In this document: positions 1-10,975 of the stretch, piece by piece
How the letters are laid out: every line of letters starts with the position of its first letter
Position numbering within the stretch: position 1 is the stretch's first letter
Origin: Globodera rostochiensis
Lineage: Eukaryota; Nematoda; Chromadorea; Rhabditida; Heteroderidae
Reading direction: 5' to 3'
Assembly: GCA_018350325.1 (NCBI GenBank)
Contig: JAEVLN010000004.1
Location: 930,001 to 994,000 of the forward strand
Length of the DNA stretch: 64,000 nt
Notes under the pieces: generated by a model
Seen by the model: only the letters and a program-made list of their open reading frames with translations
Databases searched by the model: none
What the model was told of the DNA's origin: nothing
Made by a program: the position numbers and the translations under genes

Positions 1-109
1 TCCGGGACACTTATCTGACAGAGGTTGAGGGATTGCCACAATTTAATTGATATTTTATATTAGGAAATTTTTTGATTCTTGGATTTTCACATTTTATTTT
101 GTTATTCAG

Positions 110-868
110 ATCTCACGCGAATGGATGCGCATGAACGGTGCCATTGCCCCGTTCAGAAACATTCTTCAGCCGGCTTCATCAGTGGCCAGCACCCCGTAAG
201 TTTGTTATAATTAGCCACTTTTGATTTTAACTTTTTTTCCAATTGAAACCATTGAAAACTTTCAAACTGAGAGGATTGGTTTAATTTAATTTTAATCAAT
301 ACATAAAACAAATTTTTGTTATTTTCCTTAGTTTGCCCAACCATCGGCCAATGATTCAGTCGCCAGCAGCACCCGCCACTACCACAGCGACAGCAATTCT
401 CAGAGGAAAAGCGACTGCCGAAGAAGAATTCAGTGGAGGCGGCCACACGGTGGAAGCCATCCAGGTGAAGGCCAAACGTTTTAATTTTATAAAAGAGACT
501 GCTGCTGTTTCAAACTGTAGTTAAAGTGAATCATCCAAGATATGGCTACCATATACAACTTCTTACAAATAATCACCGTGTCCATTCAGGGAAGTTGTCA
601 CAATTTGGCTACCGTAACCGCCGCAACGACGACAGAGCAACGAATTGTGGACCAATTTGTGCGCCCCCGCCCCAAGGATTGTGGCATTGCGAATGATGTT
701 GCTGCCGGAAACGGCAGTGGTGACGCCATAATCATCAATGAGCCTCAAACAATGTCGCAGAAACGATATGGACGACGTACCCCGTCAGGTCCACTCGAAT
801 CATTGGACAAATTTTTGTACGCCCTCCCCCTTTCCCCTCGAGTTCGGATAATCCAAACCATAATTTGA
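110..868 (+). CDS. 3' end of an unrecognised protein-coding gene (last three exons)
   Basis: Three exons join in one open frame: 110-195, 332-464 and 590-868. The first acceptor is TTATTCAG and the donors are GTAAGT-like (196) and GTGAAG (465). Phases agree (2, then 0) and the frame ends at TGA 866-868. The visible 165 residues begin ISREWMRMNGAIAPF, then become low in complexity (A/T/P rich, a GGG stretch) and end with a short basic and hydrophobic tail. I see no catalytic motif and do not recognise the family. The N-terminus lies outside the window. The phase-consistent joins make it likely to be real, but function cannot be given. The 2.2 kb after it carries no other gene. Confidence 0.6.
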
Positions 869-1720
869 TTCTTAATAACTAATAGAATCTCCGTGAATCT
901 CAGCGTAATAATTCACAAAAAAATCACCAGGCGTCAAACCAGGCATAGATTTACTAAAGGGCTGGCATTCATATTGGCGCTGTTAAAATTGTGACGTTAG
1001 TAATGTTAAATTGAATAGGTACTTTCCTCTGAACGGGTGTTGTTCTTGCAATTTTCCAAAATTTAATCAATTCCTACCGCTTTGCCATGTTTTGGCGAAC
1101 ATTTGGCAAATTTCATTCCACATGCCAACACGTTCTACGCATTTATCATGCGCGAGTGCCTTCCTAACAAAATTTGGCGCTTGGGGCGCATTTGGGTCGT
1201 TTGCCAATGGGTAGGGCATTGATTACCACTCCATTCACCATTGGGGCATTAGCCGTTGTTTGAGGCAATGAATATAATACTGGCCGTAAATACGATAAGG
1301 AGGTCAGGAATAGATTTTCTGCCTTCTTCTGCTGGGTGAACAACACCTTTGGCTTTCAACCAAATTTCTAATTTACATATTACACAGCGCCACGGGCGGG
1401 GCGGCACCAAACGCTATTACCTATTTAGTAAAATATAAAAATAAATTCCCTAATACATTGGATACTATTGTGCTAACAAATCCAGTCCAAATTTCATTAA
1501 AAGGCAGACACATTTTTTATCCTTTAAATGCGCAAAATCTGAGACGGGCTGCTACGGTCACTGACCATTTTTTCGATTTGAGCTTTTCACGTGTTCTATT
1601 TTGTGAAAGATGGGGACTTTTGGGGTCCATTTTTTTACCTTTGTGGTGTCTGCATCATTGTCCGGGGAGCAAATGGCGTCGGCACGGCAGTGCCTAGGCA
1701 AAAAGCCAATTAGCGCGGAA

Positions 1721-2295
1721 GGGCGCTTGGTCGGGTTGACACACGCCATTCCCAAAACATTGGCCTTCCCAGAAAATCCATCCATTTTGTGCCTGGGCTC
1801 ATGACATAGGGGCATGTGGAAGCAATTTTTATATTTTTGGCTAATTACGATCATGATCTTGATTTTCAATCTTTAAAGCAGCATTTAGACATGGTTCATC
1901 TAATTTAAAGAAAATATTTCAAAAATTTGTTCATTTTTTTTTTGTACAAAATCGTAAGTTATGTTTTTTGTATCTTTAGGACAACTAATAAAGGGAAAAC
2001 GTTAAGGGCGCTTGGTCGGGTTGACACACGCCATTCCCAAAACATTGGCCTTCCCAGAAAATCCATCCATTTTGTGCCTGGGCTCATGACATAGGGGCAT
2101 GTGGAAGCAATTTTTATATTTTTGGCTAATTACGATCATGATCTTGATTTTCAATCTTTAAAGCAGCATTTAGACATGGTTCATCTAATTTAAAGAAAAT
2201 ATTGGTTCAAAGAATTGTTCATTTTCTTTTGTCCAAAATCGTAAAAAAAGTTACGTTTTTTGTATCTTTAGAACAACTAATAAAGGGAAAACGTT
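1721..2295. repeat. two-copy tandem duplication, unit about 285 bp
   Basis: Bases 1721-1918 reappear almost unchanged at 2006-2203. The tails (GTATCTTTAG then ACAACTAATAAAGGG) also match, so the whole unit of about 285 bp is duplicated head to tail. The copies differ mainly by short indels in the T-rich linker, which points to a recent event. Confidence 0.9.
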
Positions 2296-2655
2296 GTGCA
2301 ATTATCGTAAAAACGCCATTTTTCACTAATGCCTTTGGCAAAACCCATTCATTACATCTGCTCCGGCTATAACCACCGGACCTTTCGTGGCATTTTTTGC
2401 CCAATAATCGAATTTTGGCCCAAATTGTCGTATCAGAAAAGGTTTGATGGCATTTTCATCGTCGTATGTATGACGTTAAACGTAAATTTGTTGACTATAT
2501 TAAACAAATAATTTTTGTCCTCTGCTCTAAGTTAAATTCCGTTTCAATCGGATTCATTTCCAATGCTTTCATCAAATGATTGACTTTTCGATTGGCATTC
2601 ATTTGAATTCTTTCGGCGTCAAAAGCATTTCTTTCCAATCCCGCTACCGGGGAGA

Positions 2656-2676
2656 GGGGGGGGGGGGGGGGGGGGG
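2656..2676 (+). repeat. mono-G tract (about 21 G)
   Basis: An uninterrupted run of about 21 G sits in intergenic DNA. Other G or C runs lie near 2842, 11660, 11780, 12405, 28910, 39273, 42310 and 45620. Confidence 0.9.
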
Positions 2677-3054
2677 ATGGGTGTGGGGCGATGCTACAAT
2701 TTCTGTCGCTAAGTGATTAAGCCCCGTTTTGCTTCCTGTCAACGGTGTGTTATTTACACTCGCGCATGGAGATGAAAAACCCTTTCCGGCAGAGGGTTTT
2801 CTGCACACCATGGCTTCCTTCACATTGTTCAGGCGACATCTCCCCCCCCCCCCCCCTCTAACATCTCCCCCCCCCCCCTCTAACTTATATTGTCAAACGG
2901 GACTATGCACCACATCTGTGTTCTTTCACTCTCCTCTTTCATAAATATGAAAAAAATATTGTAAAAAACTTAGGAATTTTGATTTGCAATGCTTACCAGA
3001 AAAATGACTTTTAAATTTGTTTTTTTTGCCAATCAGATTTGAAAATTTGTTAAA

Positions 3055-6000
3055 ATGCAGCCAAATTCAATTTGGCACAATCAGATGACACCATCTGCAA
3101 ACTGTACACCATGCTCGTCAACAGCCACCACCGCCAGCAGCTCATCGTCCGGATCATGTACAGTGTCATTTCCGCGCTCCCGACTTCGTCATGGTTATTG
3201 TGTAAATCAACAACATCAGATCGGTGTGACACCGTCTCTTCCGGCGGTTGTACTGCTGCCGGAAGGGTCCCTAAACGGAGGAATGTCTCCCTCTACTGTT
3301 GGGGTTGAATCCAGCGGGCATCGGCTGGTACGAGACATGTCCATGGACGTGCAGTCGCCGGGCATGGAGTGTTCAAGCGGTGGTTCCTTCTTCGGTGGTC
3401 AGCTTCAACGTCCCCAGTCCCGCTCGCCCTCCGCCTCTTCTCTAAACGCGTACAGTTCGCGCCATTCGTCACCAAATCCGTCACCGCCCCTTACCGGACA
3501 GCAGCAGCAAAAAGTGATGTCACCGCGTAGTCCAAGTAATATCGGCGGCGCTGCCTCAGTTGCTCGCATGATGTCCGCTTTGCTGAAGCAGCAAAACAGC
3601 ATTGCGGAGGAAGAGGACTCGTTGCTGCTGGTTGAGGATGATGACGCAGCAGATGTCGAGATTGGCCAGGCGGCAACCAACGCTTCCAGCTTAGAAGCAC
3701 GCTTGAACTGTCCAAATGGCACGCCATCACATATTGGCACACCGCCAATAGGTGGTGCGGTGGATCAGCCAAAGAACTGGCTGGCACCGCCATTGGACTT
3801 TGTACTTTTAGGCGGAAGCATATCGCCACCATCCGTCCGCATGCATCCAGTCACGGACCATGAGCCGAGACGCGAGTTCCACTCTCATGATGGTGGCGTA
3901 CAGCTCGCCGATCCTGCAGCAGCTCGAAGCGTGCTACCGTGCACGAGTTCTCAGATGGGAACCGTCACTGAATCGGCTGTAAAGCAACACAAATACCATC
4001 ATAACCACCACCGTCATCATCACCATCCTGGCACTAATGAAGAGAAATTCCATCGGCAACAGAGCCAGCCAACATGGACAAGAGGCATTGGTGCCAACTC
4101 AAAGCATCGCAAGGGCTCTTTATCGCCTAACAATTCGCTCAGATACACCACTTTAATGGCCGCAGCGCGACGAAATCATTTCCAGCAGCAAAGAACGACC
4201 AGCGAGGCGACGCCAGCCCAGCGGGATCTGCTGATGGCAGACGTGTTGGGGTATGATTTCTGCAGTATATTTTTAAGCCCAAATTTTCGTCAATTAGTCA
4301 CGGAATCCGCGACAAATTCTGTTGTGCCAGCATTTCTGCGCCATCACCGCAATTGTCACAGGAATGCAACGAAGGAGGTGGTGATAGTATCGTGTCGTCA
4401 TCAAAGGTATTGGCTCGCTTCGAAGTGGGTGCCGGCGACTCCAGCGCATCTTCGCTGAACAACCACGGGACGTCGTCCGCTAACGCAACGCCCTGCTCGC
4501 AATGCTCCTCTACTAACTCGCTGCTACATTTTCAGCACTGCTGCGTCGGAAGCATCAAACACAAACAACACCAACAGGCAGCACAACGCTCGTGCCCTGC
4601 TACGGGTGACAGTGGTGGGAAAGCCGAAAGCGGAAGCGGCTCACTTCCAAAGCTGGTCACGCTAGTGCCGTCCGCGTTCCCGCCCTCGTCCGTTATGCTC
4701 AGCAGTAATAGCAACGAACTACTGGCGAACACGAATTCCAGCGGTGGTGGCGGCACGTATCAGCAGTCGTCCATTGCTGGCGTGGGAACAAAGAAGCGGC
4801 GCAAAAGTCGCGCAAACACGTCCACCCAACAACAACAACACCAGCAGACGCCGGTCGGTAAACAGTGCCAGGACCAAACCCAACCGGTGAATCAGTTGCT
4901 TTGTCCGCCGAATCAGCAGCGTTACATGTCGGGCAACAGCGACGCCATCGCAACCGGCAGTAGCTCGGAAAATGGAGCTGCTGCTGTCTTGCGACGCGAC
5001 CCGGCCCGATGGAACCTAGCGGCAACCAAGCAGCGTTCCAGTTCGGAGACCACTTTCATCAACATGGTGTCCTCGACACATCTTGCTGATGATGCACCAT
5101 CGGTTTTGGCGCAACACCAGTGCAGTTGCTGCAACATGTGCAAGTCGACATCAGCGGATGGTTCGCACCGTTGTGTGCATGTGCCATATGTGCACGTTGA
5201 GCCGGTGCCATCCGGATTTACGGCAGTCCGTGCGGTCAGTCTAGGCATGGCAAGTGCAGGCACACCGCCTAGCTCCGGTGACAGGACTGTTAGTGGTGGC
5301 AAACCGCACTGCCCGTTGGCTCGCGCATGCAACGGTACATTGCGCAGGCCCGACTCTTTGTCCGCGCTGGGCCGATCTGGCTACAAACATTGTGCTGCTA
5401 TTGCCATGCTGAATAACAATAGCGTCTTCATGCAGAACAATGCACAGCGGGAGCAGGCCATCCTTCAGCGTATACTGGGACCAACTGGATTGGGCTGGCT
5501 CAAGCAGCAACGACGACTCGAAAGTCAATAAATTGTCCATAATCCAATACCATATAAATTTATTACCATTAGCATACTGGGAATCGTACGGCATTTCTTG
5601 AGATCCCGAGTTGGAATTCGGGACCCCGATACCGTGATCCCGGCCGAGCATTGTATTGGGGTTTTTTGGCAGGATCCTGACCAAAATAAGTCTTCCGGTC
5701 TCACATTCTTTTCGGTTACCATTTGCAGGTGATCCTTTGTTGAAGAAGTCCCTCTCTTTGGTGCTGACGGATGACGTGGAGGCACAACGGACGGGTGCCG
5801 TGTCCGCGGCGCCGGGAGGCACCGCCGGTGCTGGTAACGCACCCAGCGAGAAGGGCGGTGCCCACGGCAGTCTGTTGAATAACGACGGCGTTTCAGCGTG
5901 TTCAGCGAAGCAATCGCTGGTCAAGGATAAGGAAAGGTGCGGCGCACAGAAATAAAATTTAAAAATACCTAATAATAAATTATTTGAAAAAAATTAAGAG

Positions 6001-9000
6001 GTGGCCGTTTCATAAAGAGGCAACAATTGTTCAGTAAAAGGCGTGTCACAAGTGATTATGCTCTGTTTTTTGCTATTTTTGGGATTGGTGAGAATTTTTT
6101 GTTAAAATCCTTTAGTCATTTTGAATTTAAAATTATGACACTTACCTAACTTTTCGATATAAATTTGAAATTTAAATTAAAAATTTTGTCAAATATCATG
6201 GATTGACGTCATTTACCCATTTTCAACATTTTTAGTGCTGATGATCATCGAAAATGAGTTTGTCTATGCCGAATACACCTCAGTTTGTGTCCTGTTGAAG
6301 CTGGTCATTTTGCTGAGCACAATTTGCTTAGTTGGCCTTGTGGTCAAATTTCACGTGCATGAAATTCAGGCAATTTAATTAAGTATTCAAAATCAGACCT
6401 AGAAAAATTAATAATTTTTTCTACCTTAAATATCCAAGGATTTGGGCTAAAATGGATATCTTTTGCCATTTTTTAGCCCAAACTATTGATATTTTAAGGT
6501 AAAAAAAATTATTAATGCTAGGTCTGATTATTAATTTTGCTTGATCTGTCATTCTCTGGAAGAAAACTAAGCTATGACTTAGTTTTCTGTATGAGGGATA
6601 GTTGGAACAGTTTCCGAAATTTTCGGAAAATTGTGGAAGCGTTTGTCTGATCTTTGAATATCAGCTACAAAAAAGAGATATTATACCTTTAAATATAATT
6701 TTTTTTCAGATTTTCATGAACGCAAACAGTGCCGAAGACTGGCAAATTGCGCTTACGTGCCGCAAAAGCATGCAAATTGTCGTGGAGATCATCGCATGTG
6801 CCATTTGCCCGTTGCCAATAAAACTTGACGTGTTCGTCTCTACCGTAAACTCTGACGGACACACGGTCGGGTTGGCGCCGTTTAATGCCATAAATTTTTA
6901 TGGGTTTCTTAAAAAATAGATTTCGCCAGTTAGATACACCGCAAATTACATTTAGGTACCGATGCGAATGCCATTGGATGTTCTCTTCTCAATATGTAGT
7001 TTTATATTTATTTTTTATTAAAAAACCGTAACTTTGCCGTTGACAGTAATGTTTTTCCGCCTGTATTGGTTGTGCCGTGTGATGCTGCTCCACTGTCATA
7101 TTTAAATTTTAAATATTATATAATAAATAATTTAATTATATTTTTAAGCGCGTCTGTTCACGGACGCCGCTTCGCGTTCCATCGCAGGACTAAACCGTGT
7201 GAAGACGGACGCCAAGTTCATCCTGAAAACGTTAATGACCATCTGCCCTGGTACTGTTTTCTACTCAGTTTGTGATTAGTACCAATAAACGATCGTATCT
7301 ATCTTATCGTTTGCTGATTGCATTCATCATCGGGAAATATCAAATGATCAGAATCGACTTAAAGTGACAAATCAGACCTTCGTTTATTGCAAAATTGGGA
7401 TTCTTCTTACTGAAAGTGATCAGTCGCGAAAATCTGTAACTGATCACTTTGCCTTCTCTGTGAAGGTACCATGCTGCTTTTGTTTACCGCTTCACTTTGG
7501 ATGATCGGTGGCTACATTTTGCGTTTATGCGAGCGTCACCATGAGCAGCATGACGACGCGTCGCTGCTGCACAACAACATGCAGGCGAACAAACACCAAA
7601 GCTACCTGAATTCTCTGTGGCTGATCGCCGTCACCTTTCTCAGCATCGGCTATGGTGAGGGTCAAAAAATTTGGTAAATTATGCTTTTATTTTTTGCGGT
7701 ACTCTTCAGGAGAGCCATTGAACCGAACTCAAATCGGCCTAAATAAACCCGTAGTTGAGTTGAAGCATCGTCACGCCACCGGAAAATTTTTAGAAAATCG
7801 TGCGCAAACTCGATAAAATAAGCCCATAAAATTAAAAATCGCTTAAAGGGACTTTTTCACATTTGAACAAAGCTGAAATTTAATTTCTTCCGGCGCGGAC
7901 CTTTCCAAAAATATAAAAATCGGGTAAACCACGCAAAAGGCTAACGCTCAATTAATTGTTTGTACCAGAAATATAGCAAAAGAGCCAAATTGTAATTTTG
8001 CAAAATGACTTTAAAATTTTCTGGCAGCCCTGTTTATAACATAAAAATTTTTTAATAAACACAAATTTAATTACATTCTGGAAAGTTTGTATGAACGCTC
8101 AGCAAAAATGCTATCTTTAGGGGTGTAAAAAATCTCTGACTAAAAACCCGAGACCGAGACTCTCGAGCATCACCACCGTGCGCACCAGAGATGTGTATCG
8201 TATCGTAATCGTAAAAATCGTAATTTAGGGCCATATCGTTTATCGTAGAAAATCGTATCGTATTTTGGTGTATCGTAATTATCGTGATCGTATTTGAGGA
8301 GACGATCGACATCCCTGGTGCGCACCCTAACTTATTATAGCCGATTTCTGTTACCCTCAGGCGACATTGTTCCAAACACTCAATGCGGCCGTATTATGGC
8401 GGTGGTGACCGGCATTTTGGGCACCTGCACTTCCTCTATGGTAACTTTGATCGGGGTTCTGCAAACTTTCAATTTGTTGCCACAACCTTTGAATGGCTTA
8501 ACGCTACTGCTCGATGATCCGATTTCTGTGCTCTTTTTTAGGTAGTGGCTGTGATTGCACGCAAGTTGGAGCTAACCCGTGCCGAGAAACACGTGCACAA
8601 CTTCATGATCGAAACTCAGCATACTAAGCAACTGAAGCACATCGCCGTGAGTGATTTGGGAAAGGTGTAATCAATCGGATGTTTAAAATAAATTTATTCC
8701 ATTGCCCTCTGGGTTTTGTTTGTTTGTTTGTTGTTTTCAGGCCAATGTTCTGCGAGAAACTTGGCTCATCTACAAGCATCGATGCCTTGTTGACAAAATT
8801 GAACCCAGAAAAATTCGGCACCATCAGCGCAAATTTCTTGTGGCCATATGCGCACTGCGAAAGCTGAAGACAAGCCAACGAAAGTTGGACGAAAATCGAA
8901 TATCGCTTGGCGATGTTGCCAAAGTGCGTATAAGGAGGAGTAAAGAATAGGCAAAATGGTCTCCACCCAATCCGTGGGCAATCTTCCAACTGAGCTACCG

Positions 9001-10975
9001 GGGCGTCCCATTGCTTCCTTTTTATAGATGATCTTTTGCCCCCGTCATAGGCGTTTTAACCGTCCACTTCCAACCAGCGGAACACTCACATCCTTACAGC
9101 TCCATCCTCAACGGGACCGGTCCCTCTGTGCATCGATCGATCTCACATCGATCGCTTCGTTAGCTACCGGTCCGAGTGCCGAAAGTCCGAGTGCCGAAAA
9201 ATTATCCGAGTGCCGAAACGTCCCAGTGCCGAATAGTGCAAAAAATATCCGAGTGCCGAATAGATCAAATTTAAGCCAAAGGCCGAATAAAATAAATTAA
9301 GGTTGAAGGTCGAATTAAATCCTATGGTAAAAGAGCGTACTGTTTTAATCATTTTACAACACCGATAAGCGTTTATCAATCATATAAATTAGGGTTAAGC
9401 CCCGACATGGCCAACCCCGACCCCGACTTTCCCGACCCCCGAGGGGTCGGAAGTCGACACTCAGATATTTTTTGCACTATTCGACATTCGAACCATTCGA
9501 CGCTCAGAATTTCGACACTCGAACATTTTTTGTACTATTCGGTACTCGGACAGTATTTGTTCTATTCGGACTCAGACTTTTCTGCACTGGGACGTTCGGA
9601 ACTATTTTTTGTTCTATTCGGCACTCGGATATGTTTTGCACTATTCGGTACTCGGAGCATTCGGCACTCGGATCGGAAGCGCTTTGTTAACCGTCCGCTT
9701 CCAACCAGCGGAACACTCACATCCTTACAGGGGATGGAGTGGCATTTGCTGAATTTTGGAGGGGGCATCGCCTAATTTCCTTATTTTTTTTAATACCTAA
9801 TTTTTTTAGACAACCAGCCATTCGCATGATTTGATGCGCGAAGTGCATAGCACGCAGGAGGGCCTCGCACTACGTATCACCGCTGTTGAACACCAACTTT
9901 CGGGTAAATTTCCGAAAATTGGAAAAGCTTTTTTGAGAGATCGGACCTTGATTTGAACCTGATTTGATTAGGACTACTGGTCTCTTGCTGTCAACAATTT
10001 ACTGAGGTTTCAGCTAGAGATCGAGATTTTCAAATGACACGGGCAAGGGCTACGGACAGAGGGTTACCGAGCTACACGGGCAAGGGCTACACGGGCTAAA
10101 ACCCCGTGTTTTGCAAAGACACAGGGTCCGTACACGGGCAAGGGTTTTTTGTTTTTTTGAAAAAAAAATTTCAGGCTCAGATATTGTTGAAGTATTTTGT
10201 CAATAAACACTCGGACTGAATCCCAAACGGGAATCCCATTTTATTCCAGTCCCAACAAATTTCGTCAAAAAGCGCCGTCAGAAAATGTTTAACAATGACT
10301 TTTTGTTCTTTGGTTACTTCAAATAATTTGTTATGAAAATAGCGAAACCGATTTCGAATTAGACAAAAACAAAATAGGAACTGAGGTGTAAGACCGGATT
10401 TTTTTGAAAATCCCGGATCAGTATTTTTAAAAGGTGTCGGCGGTGCCGAAAAGCGCCGCCGCGAAAATTTTTTGATTTTAATGAATCTTGCTAAAAAAAT
10501 TGGTCCAATAACCAATGCATTTGACAAAGAATTTTTAAATAATCGGTGTATATGCCAAAAAAAATTAGCCCGTGTTAACCCGTGTCAAAACACACCGGCA
10601 TGGGCTACGGGCAAGGGTTACCTAGCTACACGGGCTACACGGGCTAAAACCCCGTGTACCCCGTGTCGGCCCAAAATAACACGGGTTACGGGGTCCGTGA
10701 AACCCCGTACGGACCCCGGCCCGAGCTCGATCTCTAGTTTCAGAAGACCAGAAAGTCCTGGAAAATCCTGTTCCCGATTTCTAATTACAATAATCTGAAT
10801 TCCCATAAAATATGTTTACTCTCGCCCCTTCACAGACATCCAACGTGAGGTGGGCAGCATCGCGGACATGCTCCGTGCACTGAGGCCTTCACCGGGGCCC
10901 GTCGACCAGCAGCAGATGATGGAGCTGTGTCCCGTTCGCCAGAGGCGGAAGCCGTCGATGATCGGCGATGCTTAA
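3055..10975 (+). CDS. small-conductance calcium-activated potassium (SK) channel
   Basis: Fifteen exons: 3055-4250, 4298-5469 (or -5523), 5729-5936, 5999-6087, 6236-6369, 6710-6844, 6956-6995, 7047-7094, 7149-7250, 7466-7654, 8361-8440, 8542-8646, 8741-8923, 9810-9903 and 10836-10975. This gives about 1304 residues. The first ~860 are a low-complexity cytoplasmic N-terminus rich in S, Q and H, far longer than in vertebrate SK channels. Next come [17 protein letters not shown] (S1), [12 protein letters not shown]2-S3, [14 protein letters not shown] and TLMTICPGT (S4-S5), and the pore LSIGYGD, split by the intron at 7655. The calmodulin-binding region follows ([28 protein letters not shown]), then a short coiled-coil tail. 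Known of the family: tetrameric, voltage-independent, gated by Ca2+/calmodulin, setting after-hyperpolarisation in neurons and muscle. The S5-pore turret carries an extra stretch of about 15 residues. The intron after exon 5 (6370) has a GC donor. The third exon's upstream donor is ambiguous. Confidence 0.95.
6391..6528. mobile_element. imperfect inverted-repeat element inside an SK intron
   Basis: The arm starting AATCAGACCTAG returns as its reverse complement ending CTAGGTCTGATT. Long matching stretches around TTGGGCTAAAATGG and CCATTTTTTAGCCCAA give a foldback of about 140 bp. I see no clear target duplication. It looks like a small MITE. Confidence 0.65.
8186..8317. mobile_element. hAT-type MITE with iterated ATCGTA motif
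   Basis: The element runs from CAGAGATG to CATCCCTG and is flanked by an exact 8-bp duplication GTGCGCAC (8178-8185 and 8318-8325). Its interior is mostly repeats of ATCGTA/TACGAT. It sits in the SK intron that splits the selectivity filter, about 45 bp before exon 11's successor. Confidence 0.85.
9162..9680. mobile_element. inverted-repeat element, CCGAGTGCCGAA family, copy 1
   Basis: The left arm (9162-9300) iterates CCGAGTGCCGAA and the right arm (about 9465-9680) iterates the complement TTCGGCACTCGG. The core contains TTAGGGTTAAGCCCCGACA. Flanks GCTTCGTT and GCTTTGTT (7 of 8) look like a target duplication. A second, longer copy lies at about 14784-15515. Confidence 0.8.
10015..10736. 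mobile_element. hAT-type element with iterated ACGGG motifs in the last SK intron
   Basis: The ends TAGAGATCGAG and CTCGATCTCTA are inverted, and the flanks are GTTTCAGC and GTTTCAGA (7 of 8). The arms are built from CACGGGCAAGGGCTAC-like units and complements. One copy of the GC-rich hairpin repeat (10439-10460) lies in the middle. Confidence 0.75.

Larger units (their letters stand above)
869..3054. other. intergenic region between the first gene and the SK channel
   Basis: No convincing exon is seen. It holds a tandem duplication (1721-2295), a G21 tract (2656-2676), two C-rich runs near 2842 and 2868, and the presumed promoter of the downstream channel. Just before the channel ATG a TTGCCAATCAG at about 3027-3037 could serve as a trans-splice or 5'-UTR acceptor. 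Confidence 0.6.

Noticed and set aside
153..446. Minus-strand frame of 97 codons at the window start
   Set aside because: It overlaps exons with consistent splicing on the plus strand and is a shadow.
8950..9012. Possible tRNA gene on the minus strand (A-box TAGCTCAGTTGG at 8986-8997)
   Set aside because: No B-box, T-arm or closing acceptor stem follows at the right distance; at most a tRNA fragment.
9401..9775. Open frames inside the CCGAGTGCCGAA elements (also 15200-15681)
   Set aside because: They translate iterated motifs (RHSD, LFGT units) in several frames and belong to the elements.
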